A DNA stretch of 64,000 bases from Streptomyces antnestii. GTDB taxonomy: Bacteria; Actinomycetota; Actinomycetes; Streptomycetales; Streptomycetaceae. Positions 46,415 to 55,176 of this stretch are shown one piece after another; position 1 is the first letter of the stretch, and every line of letters starts with the position of its first letter. The DNA is taken from the NCBI RefSeq assembly GCF_004005495.1, contig NZ_RZYA01000001.1, positions 868,001 to 932,000 on the forward strand, read 5' to 3'. Both the position numbers and the translations under genes were made by a program. The notes beneath the pieces were generated by a model. It made no database searches. It had not been told where the DNA came from and saw nothing but the letters and a program-made list of their open reading frames with translations.

Positions 46415-49400
46415 ATGCGCTCGCCCTACCGATCCCGGTGGCGCATCCCGGCCCGGAGCACTGTGCTCGGGCTAGGTGTCGCCCTGGCTGTCGGCCTGTT
46501 GCCGCAATACGCGCCACAGGCCGCGGCCAAGGATGGCGGTCTGACCAGACCTGCCACGCAGAAGAACCTGGACGATCCCGTCCACGGCAAGAACGCCAAG
46601 GCCCGCACGTACGGGAAATCGGACCCGGCCGAGAAGGCCGCAGTGAAGTCCGCGGCCTCCAGCCGGCACTGGCCCAAGGCCGACGCCGACGAGGTCACCC
46701 TCGGCAAGAAGCCCGCCAAGGTCGACGGGCTCCCGGTCAAGGTCGCGGCCACCGGCAAGACCAGCCCCGCCTCCGTGCGCGTGGCCGTGCTCGACCGGAA
46801 GAAGACCAAGGCCGCCAAGGTCGACGGCACCCTGCTCACCGTGGCCCGCGCCGACGGCGACACGAAGACCGGGCCGGTCCAAGTCACCCTCGACTACGCG
46901 GACTTCGCCGACGCCTACGGCGGCAGCTACGGGTCCCGTCTGCGACTGGTCCAGTACCCCGCGTGTGTCCTGACCACCCCGCACAAGAAGGGCTGCTCCA
47001 CGCCCAAGCCGCTCAGGGGCAGCAATGACGCGGCCGCGCAGACCCTGACAGCCAAGGTGACCGCTGCTGCGGACACTTCCGGCACGTCCACCCAGCTCGG
47101 CACAGAGGCCGATGCCGCGGACGAGGCGGCCTCCTCGGCCACGGTGCTTGCGGCCACCGCCGGAGCCTCGGGCGACCAGGGCAACTTCGGGGCCACGTCC
47201 CTGAAGGCCTCGTCGGAGTGGAGCGTGTCCAACTCCTCGGGCGCGTTCAACTGGTCATACCCGATCACCGCCCCGCCCGTCCCCGGCAGCCTGGCCCCCA
47301 CCGTCGCCCTCGGCTACAGCTCCCAGTCCATCGACGGGCAGACCGCGACCACCAACAACCAGGGCTCCTGGGCCGGCCAGGGCTTCTCCTACGAGCCCGG
47401 CTACATCGAGCGCCGATACAAGCCGTGCGCAGACGACGGCCAGGCCAGCAACCTGGGCGACCAGTGCTGGGGCACCGACAACGCCACCATCTCCCTGGCC
47501 GGCGGCGCCTCCGGCGAACTGATCAAGGACGACTCCACCGGCGAGTGGCGCGTCAGCTCCGACGACTTCAGTAAGGTCGAGAAGCTCACCGGTACCACCA
47601 ACGGCGACAACAACGGAGAACACTGGAAGGTCACCTCCACCGACGGCACCCAGTACTTCTTCGGCCTCAACCAGCTCCCCGGATACGCCACCGGTAACGA
47701 GCAGACCAGCTCCACCTGGACCGTCCCGGTCTACGGCGACGACTCGGGCGAGCCCTGCTACGACGCGACGTTCGCGAACGCCTTCTGCACCCAGGCCTGG
47801 CGCTGGAATCTCGACTACGTCGTGGACGCCCACGGCAACGCCATGTCCTACTTCTACAACAAGGAAACCAACTACTACACACAGGGCCTGAAGACCGAGG
47901 AGAACGGCAAGGCCTACACCCGCGGCGGCTACCTCAAGCGCATCGACTACGGCCAGCGCGCCGGCACCGTGTACAGCACGAAGCCGTCCGCCCGCGTCAA
48001 CTTCACCACGGCCGAGCGCTGCATCGGCGCCCTGACCGACTGCTCCACCGCCGCGCTCACCGACGCCACTGCAGCCGACTGGCCCGATGTCCCCTGGGAC
48101 AGCAACTGCGCGGCCAGCACCAAGTGCCCCGGGCAGAACTCTCCGACGTTCTGGACCCGCAAGAAACTCTCCAAGATCACCACGCAGATCCGTACCGGCG
48201 ACGCCACGTATGAGGACGTCGACTCCTGGACGCTGAAGCACAACTTCACCGACAACGGTGACGGCTCCAAGTCTCTGTGGCTCGACTCCATCGACCACAC
48301 GGGTCTCGTCGGCACCGACGTCGCCGTCCCCTCCGTGAAGCTGTACGGCAAGCAGCTGGCCAACCGCGTGGACGTGGCCGGCGACAACATCCAGCCCTTC
48401 ATACGCTTCCGGATGTCGGCCGTGGAGAGCGAGTCCGGCAGCGTCCTGTCCGTCAACTACGCCGCCACGGACTGCACTTCCACGAACCTGCCCACTCCCG
48501 GCAAGTCCACGGCCCGCTGCTACCCGGTCAAGTGGAACCCGCCTGGCGTGACCGACCCGATCACCGACTGGTTCCACAAGTACGTGGTGTCCTCCGTGGT
48601 CGAAACCGACCTGGTCGGCGGCAGCCCCGACCAGGTCACCTCCTACACCTACCTTGGCAACGCGGGCTGGCGAAAGAATAAGCCCGACGGACTGACCAAA
48701 GCCGAGTACCTCACCTGGGGCGACTGGCGTGGCTATGGCAAGGTACGTGTCGAGACCTCCGACGGCACCAACAGCGCCTCCAACACCAAGACCGAGCACG
48801 TCTTCTTCCAGGGCCTGGACGGCGACGTCAACCCCGACGGCGGCACCAAGACATCATCGGTGACCGACTCCAACGGCGTCAGCTACCCCGACTCCGACTG
48901 GAAGTCAGGCTTCGAGCTGGAAACCACGACCTACGACGGCACCAAGGTCGTCCAGAAGTCGATCAATACGGTCTGGACCAAGGTCACATCCACCAACGCC
49001 GCGAGCTGGGGCACGGACTACGCCCGCTACGTCAGCCCCCTGCGCACGGACAACTACGAGGCCCTCGCAGCGGGCGGCTGGCGCCGGTCGGCCTCCACCA
49101 ATACCTATGACACGACGACCGGCCGCGTCACCCAGGTCGCGGACGTCGGCGATACCACCGTCGCCGACAACCAGTGCACGCGCACCGAGTACGCGGACAA
49201 CGCGACCAAGCACATGTACAGCTTTGTCTCCCGGGTGGAGACGGTCAAAGTGGACTGCGGCGTCACTCCCGACCGGTCCAAGGACGTCATCTCCGACGAC
49301 CTCACTCTCTACGACGGTGCGACCGTCCTGGGAACCGCCCCCACCCTGGGCAACCCCACCGCCATCAAGCGGCTCGCCTCGCACGACGGCCTGATCCCCA

Positions 49401-52400
49401 CCTACCAGACCGTCTCAAACACCACGTACGACGAGTTCGGCCGCCCCTTGTCGGTCAGGGATGCCGCCGGAACGCCGAAGAACATCGTCTACACCGACAC
49501 CTACGGCCTGGCCACCGCCAAGACCGAGACCAACACCCTCGGCTGGACAACCAAGACCGAGTACGCCCCCGAATGGGGCCAGGTCGACGCACAGATCGAC
49601 GTGAACGGAAAGCGCACCGACCTCGCCTACGACGCCCTGGGCCGCCTCACCTCGGTCTGGCTCCCCGACCGCCCCAAAGCGTCCAATTTCTCCGCCTCGC
49701 TGAAGTACACGTACGGCATCCGCACCACCGCCCCCAACTACGTCCTCACCCAGAAGATCGAGAACAGCGGCACCACGTACGGCAGCGAGTACACGCTGTA
49801 CGACGGCCTGCTGCGCCCGCGCCAGGTGCAGACGGACGGCCAGGGCGGCGGCCGCATGATCGCCGATACGTACTACGACGGCTCCGGCCGCATCGTGAAG
49901 ACCAACGACACCTACTACGCCAGCGGTGCTCCGAGCTCGACGCTCTTCCAGCCGCTCAACGCCGACATCGACGCGCAGACGGTGACGGAGTTCGACGGTG
50001 ACGGCCGCACCACGGCCTCCATCTTCAAGGTCGCCGGCACGGAGAAGTACCGCACCACCTACACCTACGGCGGCGACCGGGTCCACATGGATCCGCCGGC
50101 CGGACAGACCGCCACGACCACGATCACGGACGTCCAGGACCGCACGGTCGAACTGCGCCAGTATAAGGGGGACACCCCGCTGCCCTCGGGTACGGCCGCG
50201 GACTACATCGCGACCAAGTACGGCTACACGCCGTCTGGCCAACTCGCCAAGGTCACCGACAACAGCGGCAACATCTGGTCGTACGAATACGACCAGCGCG
50301 GCCGCAAGACCAAGGCCATCGACCCGGACACGGGCACGTCGACCTTCGGCTACGACGACCTGGACCGCCAAACGTCGGGCACCGACTCGCGCTCGAACAC
50401 CACGACCACCGACTACGACGCCCTGGGCCGGGCGATCGCTACCTGGCAGGGCGCGGCCGGCACGGGCACCAAGCTGTCGGTGACGAAGTACGACACGGTC
50501 GTCAAGGGCGAGCTGTACGGCGTCTACACCTACAAGGACGGCGCGGTCCACGACTCGGTGACCTACCCGGTCCTGGATGCGGACAACGACTACAAGCCGA
50601 CCTCGACGAAGTACTACCTGTCCCCGACGGCCGAACCGGAACTGGGCGGAACGTACGAGTTCAACACCCAGTACAACGCGGACGGCACGGTCCAGGGACA
50701 GAACTTCCCCGCAGCGGGCGGTCTTTCGGCCGAGGCGGTGTCGTACCAGTACGACTCACTGCAGCGCCCGACCGCACTGAACAGCTCACTCGGCGGCGGC
50801 AGCTACGTCTCCAAGACGGCCTACTCACCGACCAACCAGCTCGAGCAGCTGGAGCTGAACACCGGCGGCGCCTCGGACAAGAAGACCTGGCTCACCTACA
50901 GCTACGAGCAGGGCACCAAGCAGCTCACCAACTCACGCGTCGACGTGGAAGGCGCCTCGTCGGTCGCCTACGACGGCGACTACACCTATGACGCGGGCGG
51001 CAACGTCCAGTCAATCGTCGACAACCCCACCGGCGGCACGCGCGACACGCAGTGCTTCGCCTACGACAACCTGCGCCGCATGACAGACGACTGGACGTCG
51101 TCTGTGACTCCCGACGGCGCCGTCGGCACAGGCAGCACGGACGCGGCCTGCAAGTCCGCAGCGTCGTCGACGACGGTCGGAGGGGTGGCCCCGTACTGGC
51201 ACCACTACGACTACGACGCCACCGGAAACCGCACCGCGGAGACCGACCACGGCATCAACGGAGCAGCAACCTCGACCAAGACGTACACCTATGGTGAGAA
51301 CGGCGAGGGACCGCACCAGCTGACCAAGGTGGTCACCGACACGACGGCCACGCCCACCACGCCGGCCGTCACGTCCCAGGACACCTACAGCTACGACGCG
51401 GCCGGCAACACCGACACGCGTGTCCTGGGCGGCGACACCCAGACGCTGGCCTGGGACAAGCAGAACGACCTGACCAAGGTGACGAACGCGGACGGCAGCG
51501 AGTCGTCCTACCTCTACGACGCCGCGGGCAGCCGAATCCTGCGCAAGGCACCATCCGAGACGACGTTCTACCTGCCCGGAATGGAGCTGCACCTCAACAA
51601 GTCCTCCAAGGCCGTCACCGCCACCCGCTACTACTCCCTCGGCGGCCAGACCGTCGCGGTCCGCGACAGCGGCGGCGTGACATTCCTGGCCGGCGACAAC
51701 CACGGCACCGCGCAACTCGCGATCAACGCGGTCACCGGGCAAACCCAGCGCCGACGCCTCGACCCGTTCGGCGAAGGCCGCGACAGCGCCTCCTCGGACA
51801 ACTCGAAGTGGGTGGACGACAAGGGCTTCGTCGGCGGCTCGAACGACGACACGTCAGGCCTGGTGAACCTGGGGGCCCGCGAATACGACGCGTCCACCGG
51901 ACGCTTCATCTCCGCCGACCCCATCGTCGACTACACCGACCCGCAGCAAGTCAACGGCTACGCCTATAGCTACAACAACCCGGTCACCTTCTTCGACCCC
52001 GACGGCCTCAAGCCGGCTGAGTGCGACGAGCCCGGCATGAGCTGCCGGGTCAACGACGCGGGCGGCTTCGACGTCAAGCCCACCGCCACTTGGTACAAGT
52101 ACAGCGGCGCGAAGCCCCCCACGGAGACGCCGGCCAGCTACAAGGCCCGCCAGGAACGCGCCAAGGCCAACGCGGCCAAGGAACTCGCGATCGCGATCGC
52201 CAAGGAACTTGGCAAGATCATCGCCGACGAACTGGGCATCACCGACGCACTCGACTGCTTCACCACCGGCAGCCTGGGCGCCTGCGGCGCCACCGCAGGC
52301 AACATCGTCTCCTCCCTGATCGGCGGCGGTCCGGCCACCAAGCTGGTCATGAAGTACTGGAACAAGATCGACAAGGCGTATGCGTTGGGCAAGCGCATCG

Positions 52401-53227
52401 TCGGGCTCGGAAAGAGACTCTGGGGCGCCTTCAAGGATTGGCGCAAGAGCAGCAAGGCAGCAAGGGCGGCCAAGTCTTGCGATGTCTTGAACAGCTTCAC
52501 TCCAGGCACCAGAGTGCTGATGGCCGACGGCACAACCAAGGCCATCAAGGACGTCGATATCGGAGACAAGGTCCTCGCGGCCGATCCGGTGACCGGCGAG
52601 ACGAAGACCGAAACGGTCACGGCCGAAATCAAGGGCAAGGGCCTCAAGCACCTCGTCAAGATCACCATTGATGTCGATGGCCAGCGGGGCACCAAGACGG
52701 CATCAGTCACAGCAACCGACGGACACCCGTTCTGGGTGCCACAGTTGGGTAAATGGATCGACGCCACGGACCTGAAGACCGGTGAATGGCTGCGCACGAA
52801 CGCCGGAACACGGGTACAGATCGCCGCGATCGAGCGACGCGCGGCACAAGCGGCCACGGTCCATAATCTCACTGTCGCCGACCTGCACACGTACTATGTG
52901 GTTGCCGGTAGTGAATCTGTATTGGTTCACAATGCACGCGGCGGTGGCCAGCAGCCCGACCCTCGGGCCGTTGTCGATGGCATTGGGTATCCGCATACAA
53001 CGATTCAGTGGCACGGCGGTACAGGTCAGGTGAAGAAGTATCAAGAGTGGCGCACGCAGACGAACCCGAGGAGTCCGCACCCGTTTGAAGCAGGCCCTCG
53101 GTTTGACCTGGAAGGGCCGGCCCACAGGAACGCGGATGGGACATCGGTCTCGACGCCTCACATGAATGAACCGGATGGTAGCGCTCGAGCGCTGGAGGAC
53201 TGGGAGAAGCCCCGTGGTTGCCCGTAG
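46415..53227 (+). CDS. RHS-repeat polymorphic toxin with HINT domain and C-terminal toxin tip
   Basis: 2270 residues. Signal peptide 1-38, N-terminal region with a SpvB-like start (about 265-320), many YD repeats (Y-D-A-L-G-R, Y-D-A-A-G-N) from about 1000 to 1750, and the RHS core end (Y-D-A-S-T-G-R-F-I-S-A-D-P, near 1828-1840). A pretoxin HINT domain runs from Cys2022 (S-F-T-P-G-T-R-V-L-M-A-D-G) to V-H-N-A (2171-2174) and should cut off the tip. The tip (about 2175-2270) holds G-P-R-F-D-L-E-G-P and S-T-P-H-M-N-E-P-D, which from memory resembles polymorphic toxin type 24. The cage-like RHS shell would release a toxin against neighbouring cells. An Imm53-like gene follows after 10 bases. ATG 46415 has CGGAG upstream. 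Confidence 0.92.
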   Translation: MRSPYRSRWRIPARSTVLGLGVALAVGLLPQYAPQAAAKDGGLTRPATQKNLDDPVHGKNAKARTYGKSDPAEKAAVKSAASSRHWPKADADEVTLGKKPAKVDGLPVKVAATGKTSPASVRVAVLDRKKTKAAKVDGTLLTVARADGDTKTGPVQVTLDYADFADAYGGSYGSRLRLVQYPACVLTTPHKKGCSTPKPLRGSNDAAAQTLTAKVTAAADTSGTSTQLGTEADAADEAASSATVLAATAGASGDQGNFGATSLKASSEWSVSNSSGAFNWSYPITAPPVPGSLAPTVALGYSSQSIDGQTATTNNQGSWAGQGFSYEPGYIERRYKPCADDGQASNLGDQCWGTDNATISLAGGASGELIKDDSTGEWRVSSDDFSKVEKLTGTTNGDNNGEHWKVTSTDGTQYFFGLNQLPGYATGNEQTSSTWTVPVYGDDSGEPCYDATFANAFCTQAWRWNLDYVVDAHGNAMSYFYNKETNYYTQGLKTEENGKAYTRGGYLKRIDYGQRAGTVYSTKPSARVNFTTAERCIGALTDCSTAALTDATAADWPDVPWDSNCAASTKCPGQNSPTFWTRKKLSKITTQIRTGDATYEDVDSWTLKHNFTDNGDGSKSLWLDSIDHTGLVGTDVAVPSVKLYGKQLANRVDVAGDNIQPFIRFRMSAVESESGSVLSVNYAATDCTSTNLPTPGKSTARCYPVKWNPPGVTDPITDWFHKYVVSSVVETDLVGGSPDQVTSYTYLGNAGWRKNKPDGLTKAEYLTWGDWRGYGKVRVETSDGTNSASNTKTEHVFFQGLDGDVNPDGGTKTSSVTDSNGVSYPDSDWKSGFELETTTYDGTKVVQKSINTVWTKVTSTNAASWGTDYARYVSPLRTDNYEALAAGGWRRSASTNTYDTTTGRVTQVADVGDTTVADNQCTRTEYADNATKHMYSFVSRVETVKVDCGVTPDRSKDVISDDLTLYDGATVLGTAPTLGNPTAIKRLASHDGLIPTYQTVSNTTYDEFGRPLSVRDAAGTPKNIVYTDTYGLATAKTETNTLGWTTKTEYAPEWGQVDAQIDVNGKRTDLAYDALGRLTSVWLPDRPKASNFSASLKYTYGIRTTAPNYVLTQKIENSGTTYGSEYTLYDGLLRPRQVQTDGQGGGRMIADTYYDGSGRIVKTNDTYYASGAPSSTLFQPLNADIDAQTVTEFDGDGRTTASIFKVAGTEKYRTTYTYGGDRVHMDPPAGQTATTTITDVQDRTVELRQYKGDTPLPSGTAADYIATKYGYTPSGQLAKVTDNSGNIWSYEYDQRGRKTKAIDPDTGTSTFGYDDLDRQTSGTDSRSNTTTTDYDALGRAIATWQGAAGTGTKLSVTKYDTVVKGELYGVYTYKDGAVHDSVTYPVLDADNDYKPTSTKYYLSPTAEPELGGTYEFNTQYNADGTVQGQNFPAAGGLSAEAVSYQYDSLQRPTALNSSLGGGSYVSKTAYSPTNQLEQLELNTGGASDKKTWLTYSYEQGTKQLTNSRVDVEGASSVAYDGDYTYDAGGNVQSIVDNPTGGTRDTQCFAYDNLRRMTDDWTSSVTPDGAVGTGSTDAACKSAASSTTVGGVAPYWHHYDYDATGNRTAETDHGINGAATSTKTYTYGENGEGPHQLTKVVTDTTATPTTPAVTSQDTYSYDAAGNTDTRVLGGDTQTLAWDKQNDLTKVTNADGSESSYLYDAAGSRILRKAPSETTFYLPGMELHLNKSSKAVTATRYYSLGGQTVAVRDSGGVTFLAGDNHGTAQLAINAVTGQTQRRRLDPFGEGRDSASSDNSKWVDDKGFVGGSNDDTSGLVNLGAREYDASTGRFISADPIVDYTDPQQVNGYAYSYNNPVTFFDPDGLKPAECDEPGMSCRVNDAGGFDVKPTATWYKYSGAKPPTETPASYKARQERAKANAAKELAIAIAKELGKIIADELGITDALDCFTTGSLGACGATAGNIVSSLIGGGPATKLVMKYWNKIDKAYALGKRIVGLGKRLWGAFKDWRKSSKAARAAKSCDVLNSFTPGTRVLMADGTTKAIKDVDIGDKVLAADPVTGETKTETVTAEIKGKGLKHLVKITIDVDGQRGTKTASVTATDGHPFWVPQLGKWIDATDLKTGEWLRTNAGTRVQIAAIERRAAQAATVHNLTVADLHTYYVVAGSESVLVHNARGGGQQPDPRAVVDGIGYPHTTIQWHGGTGQVKKYQEWRTQTNPRSPHPFEAGPRFDLEGPAHRNADGTSVSTPHMNEPDGSARALEDWEKPRGCP

Positions 53228-53237
53228 ACCTGAGAGC

Positions 53238-53561
53238 ATGATGGGTTTCCTTCAATCGTGGTATCAATCTCAGTGCGATGGGGATTGGGAGCACGAGTTT
53301 GGGATTCGGATCGAAACGCTCGACAATCCCGGTTGGAACATCGAAATCGATCTCACTGGGACCGATTCTGAGGGACGCACACTCCCGAAGACGGATATGT
53401 GGACGAGCCCTGATGGGAGATGGCTCTGGCTATCGTCCAACGGGGAAAAATTCGAGGCATCGTGTGACCCGATCTCCATAGATCACGCGATTCTTCGATT
53501 CAAGGAGCTAGTGGAAGGAGGCGGGAAGGGGTCGAACGATGACTCTGACCCTGTCTCCTGA
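53238..53561 (+). CDS. Immunity protein, Imm53 family
   Basis: 107 residues. F-L-Q-S-W-Y-Q-S-Q-C-D-G-D-W-E-H-E-F-G-I and E-T-L-D-N-P-G-W are hallmarks of the Imm53 family of polymorphic-toxin immunity proteins. It starts 10 bases after the RHS stop (ATGATG at 53238, GAGAG upstream), so translation is coupled to the toxin gene, and should bind and block the toxin tip in the producer's cytoplasm. Base composition is clearly more AT-rich than the RHS shell, as is usual for exchanged tip and immunity cassettes. Confidence 0.9.
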   Translation: MMGFLQSWYQSQCDGDWEHEFGIRIETLDNPGWNIEIDLTGTDSEGRTLPKTDMWTSPDGRWLWLSSNGEKFEASCDPISIDHAILRFKELVEGGGKGSNDDSDPVS

Positions 53562-53670
53562 AGGAAGTCGCCCTCCTCGAACACCGAGTAGATGTGAGAT
53601 TGGCGAAGCGGGTCTCGGCGGCGTCCGCGTTGGTCCCGTCATTTTACGATATAGCCGAGATTCCTGAATG

Positions 53671-53710
53671 TGTAGCTGCCCGGAGCCTGGAGGGTCTCCG
53701 GGCAGCTACA
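53671..53710. terminator. Perfect 15-bp hairpin after imm53
   Basis: TGTAGCTGCCCGGAG (53671-53685) pairs fully with CTCCGGGCAGCTACA (53696-53710) around a 10-base loop, followed by TATTTC. It lies 110 bases after the Imm53 stop and fits a terminator closing the toxin/immunity unit. Confidence 0.85.
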
Positions 53711-53735
53711 TATTTCACCCGCATGGAGGTATTAA

Positions 53736-53894
53736 ATGAATGCGCAGATTAGCTTCATTTTGTTCATGAAAAGCCTGCCATCGGGGCAACTGGGAGGAGG
53801 AGGAGGAGGAGGAGGAGGAGGAGGAGCTAACAATGAGATTGATCGCCGCGGAGATTGGGTTCTTCGAGGATTACGAGGACGAAGAGGCGCTTGA
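53736..53894 (+). CDS. Small ORF with an 11-glycine run, overlapping imm10
   Basis: 52 residues. ATG 53736 has a strong GGAGG 6 bases upstream, better than most genes nearby. It reads M-N-A-Q-I-S-F-I-L-F-M-K-S-L-P-S-G-Q-L, then eleven glycines coded by the (GGA)11 tract, then a basic tail ending at TGA 53892-53894, 62 bases inside the Imm10 gene in another frame. It may be a translated leader that couples to imm10, or a relic. No family is recognised. Confidence 0.45.
   Translation: MNAQISFILFMKSLPSGQLGGGGGGGGGGGANNEIDRRGDWVLRGLRGRRGA
53793..53825 (+). repeat. (GGA)11 trinucleotide repeat before imm10
   Basis: Eleven uninterrupted GGA units end 7 bases before the imm10 ATG, so the repeat itself supplies the Shine-Dalgarno sequence. 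It also codes for glycines in the small overlapping ORF. Such tracts gain and lose units by slippage. Confidence 0.95.
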
Positions 53895-54282
53895 GGTGGG
53901 CGTTGCCGGGGTGGATGAGTTCGGCGTCCCGAGATTGTTCTCATTTCAGCGATCCACGTATGAACCGGATGGGCAGGAAATCCGGTCTGGAATGGATTCC
54001 TATAACATTTCGACTGGACGGGGCTTCACGGTCTACGGCTGTTTGCGGAGCGTGATGCTTGCCGACTCGCAGTTCACTCTAGAGTTCGCAGCTGAGGGTG
54101 CGGAGTTTCTTGAAGTTTCGACGCCGGTGGAAGTGGACCTTCGCGAATCGGGAGTCGATTATGTGATCTTGTCCGAGAAGCTTCTTCAGATCTTGGACTG
54201 GGGCGCTCGCGAGAAGCGGCCGGAATTGATTGGATTAAGCATCCCTGGTCTACGCTCTGGCGAGCGACTTCCTCGCGAGTAG
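53833..54282 (+). CDS. Immunity protein, Imm10-like
   Basis: 149 residues. The layout fits Imm10: an acidic start (E-D-Y-E-D-E-E-A-L-E-V-G-V-A), L-F-S-F-Q-R, M-D-S-Y-N-I-S-T-G-R-G-F-T-V-Y-G and a hydrophobic beta-rich end (V-D-L-R-E-S-G-V-D-Y-V-I-L). It lies downstream of the RHS toxin and its Imm53 partner with no toxin of its own, so it may be an orphan immunity gene against a former or foreign tip. ATG 53833 uses the (GGA)11 tract as ribosome-binding site. GC content is low for this genome. Confidence 0.8.
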   Translation: MRLIAAEIGFFEDYEDEEALEVGVAGVDEFGVPRLFSFQRSTYEPDGQEIRSGMDSYNISTGRGFTVYGCLRSVMLADSQFTLEFAAEGAEFLEVSTPVEVDLRESGVDYVILSEKLLQILDWGAREKRPELIGLSIPGLRSGERLPRE

Positions 54283-54308
54283 CTGACGCTAGCTGTTCGC
54301 GCCAGTGA

Positions 54309-54352
54309 ATATGGAGTCCCGGCCGAAAGGGATTTCGGCCGGGACTCCATAT
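54309..54352. terminator. Perfect 20-bp hairpin after imm10
   Basis: The 20-base arm at 54309-54328 (starting ATATGGAGTCCC) pairs completely with 54333-54352 around a GGGA loop, 26 bases after the Imm10 stop. No U-run follows. It is a strong terminator candidate in both directions. Confidence 0.8.
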
Positions 54353-54747
54353 GGCGTTTGATGCTGAGGTTGAAAGGGTGGAGCGCGCATCGCCAATAAT
54401 CCGCCAGGATGGAGAGGTTGGGTGTGGGAATTGTTTCGGTCGGCGCCCTCCTGTCTGCGGGCCGTCACCGTTGTCCTGGGCCCGCTCGTGGCCCGCACGG
54501 CAGTCGAGGGACGGTGCTGAGAGTGTCGACAGGTTGGCGCTTGAGGCGGAGGCTGGCGGCGGCGCCAATGTGAGTGTGGCCGAGCGTTCCTTGACCACCC
54601 GTGGTCGGCCGCACTTCGTCGTCACCGTGAGGTGAAATCACTCAAAACGATGGAAACGCCAAGCAAGTGATGAAAGTGCTGGCCAGTGAGTGAAAGGCTT
54701 GCGGCACCTCCCCCAAGAGGGCTGAACCCGTAGGAAGGGAAAGTGCG
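54353..54747. other. Stretch without a supported gene
   Basis: About 395 bases. A 94-codon frame (54351-54635) is open but cysteine/arginine-rich, lacks a ribosome-binding site and has no clear codon bias, so it is not called. The last 130 bases are AT-richer and probably carry the promoter of the SH3 gene. It may be remnant DNA from an earlier toxin cassette. Confidence 0.5.
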
Positions 54748-55101
54748 TTGCCTCGACGCCACGTCTTGCCGCTCGCCATCGGAATGCTCACCGCCCCGCT
54801 GATCGCCATGTCGGCTCCCGCAGTTGCCGCCCCGCCCGTGCATGCGCCCGTCGCAGCGATGGCCGCCAAGAAGGACTTCTGCCGCATCACCGTTTCGTCG
54901 GCCACGATCCGCGCCCAGCCGCGCAAGAGCGCCGCTGCAGTCGGCACCGCGTACAAGGGCGATACCTGTACGGCGCATGGCTGGGCCGGGGGTGACAGCA
55001 CGTGGGTCAAGGTCACGATGAAGCGCACCGGTGTCACCGGGTACGTGCACTCCTCCCTCGTCGCCTGGGGCAAGGAGGAGCTGACCCAGACCGGGCCCTG
55101 A
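54748..55101 (+). CDS. Small secreted SH3b-like domain protein
   Basis: 117 residues. TTG 54748 follows GGAAGGGAAAG. A signal peptide (to about A-V-A-A, residue 28) leads a bacterial SH3-like domain: V-S-S-A-T-I-R-A-Q-P-R-K-S-A-A-A-V-G-T-A-Y-K-G-D, then W-V-K-V and G-Y-V-H-S-S-L-V. Two cysteines (D-F-C-R, D-T-C-T) may form a disulfide. Such proteins bind the cell wall. It is bounded by hairpins on both sides. Confidence 0.8.
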   Translation: MPRRHVLPLAIGMLTAPLIAMSAPAVAAPPVHAPVAAMAAKKDFCRITVSSATIRAQPRKSAAAVGTAYKGDTCTAHGWAGGDSTWVKVTMKRTGVTGYVHSSLVAWGKEELTQTGP

Positions 55102-55123
55102 CTGTTCAGTGCCTTGGGACCCA

Positions 55124-55159
55124 GCGGCGGGTACCCCCTTAATAGGGGGTACCCGCCGC
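55124..55159. terminator. Perfect 16-bp bidirectional hairpin
   Basis: GCGGCGGGTACCCCCT (55124-55139) pairs fully with 55144-55159 around a TAAT loop, between the SH3 gene and the convergent winged-helix gene. It should end both transcripts. Confidence 0.85.
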
Positions 55160-55176
55160 CGCGCTGGTGCTGGGCT

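Noticed and set aside
54351..54635. 94-codon frame between imm10 and the SH3 gene
   Set aside because: Starts inside the terminator hairpin, has no ribosome-binding site and no clear codon bias.
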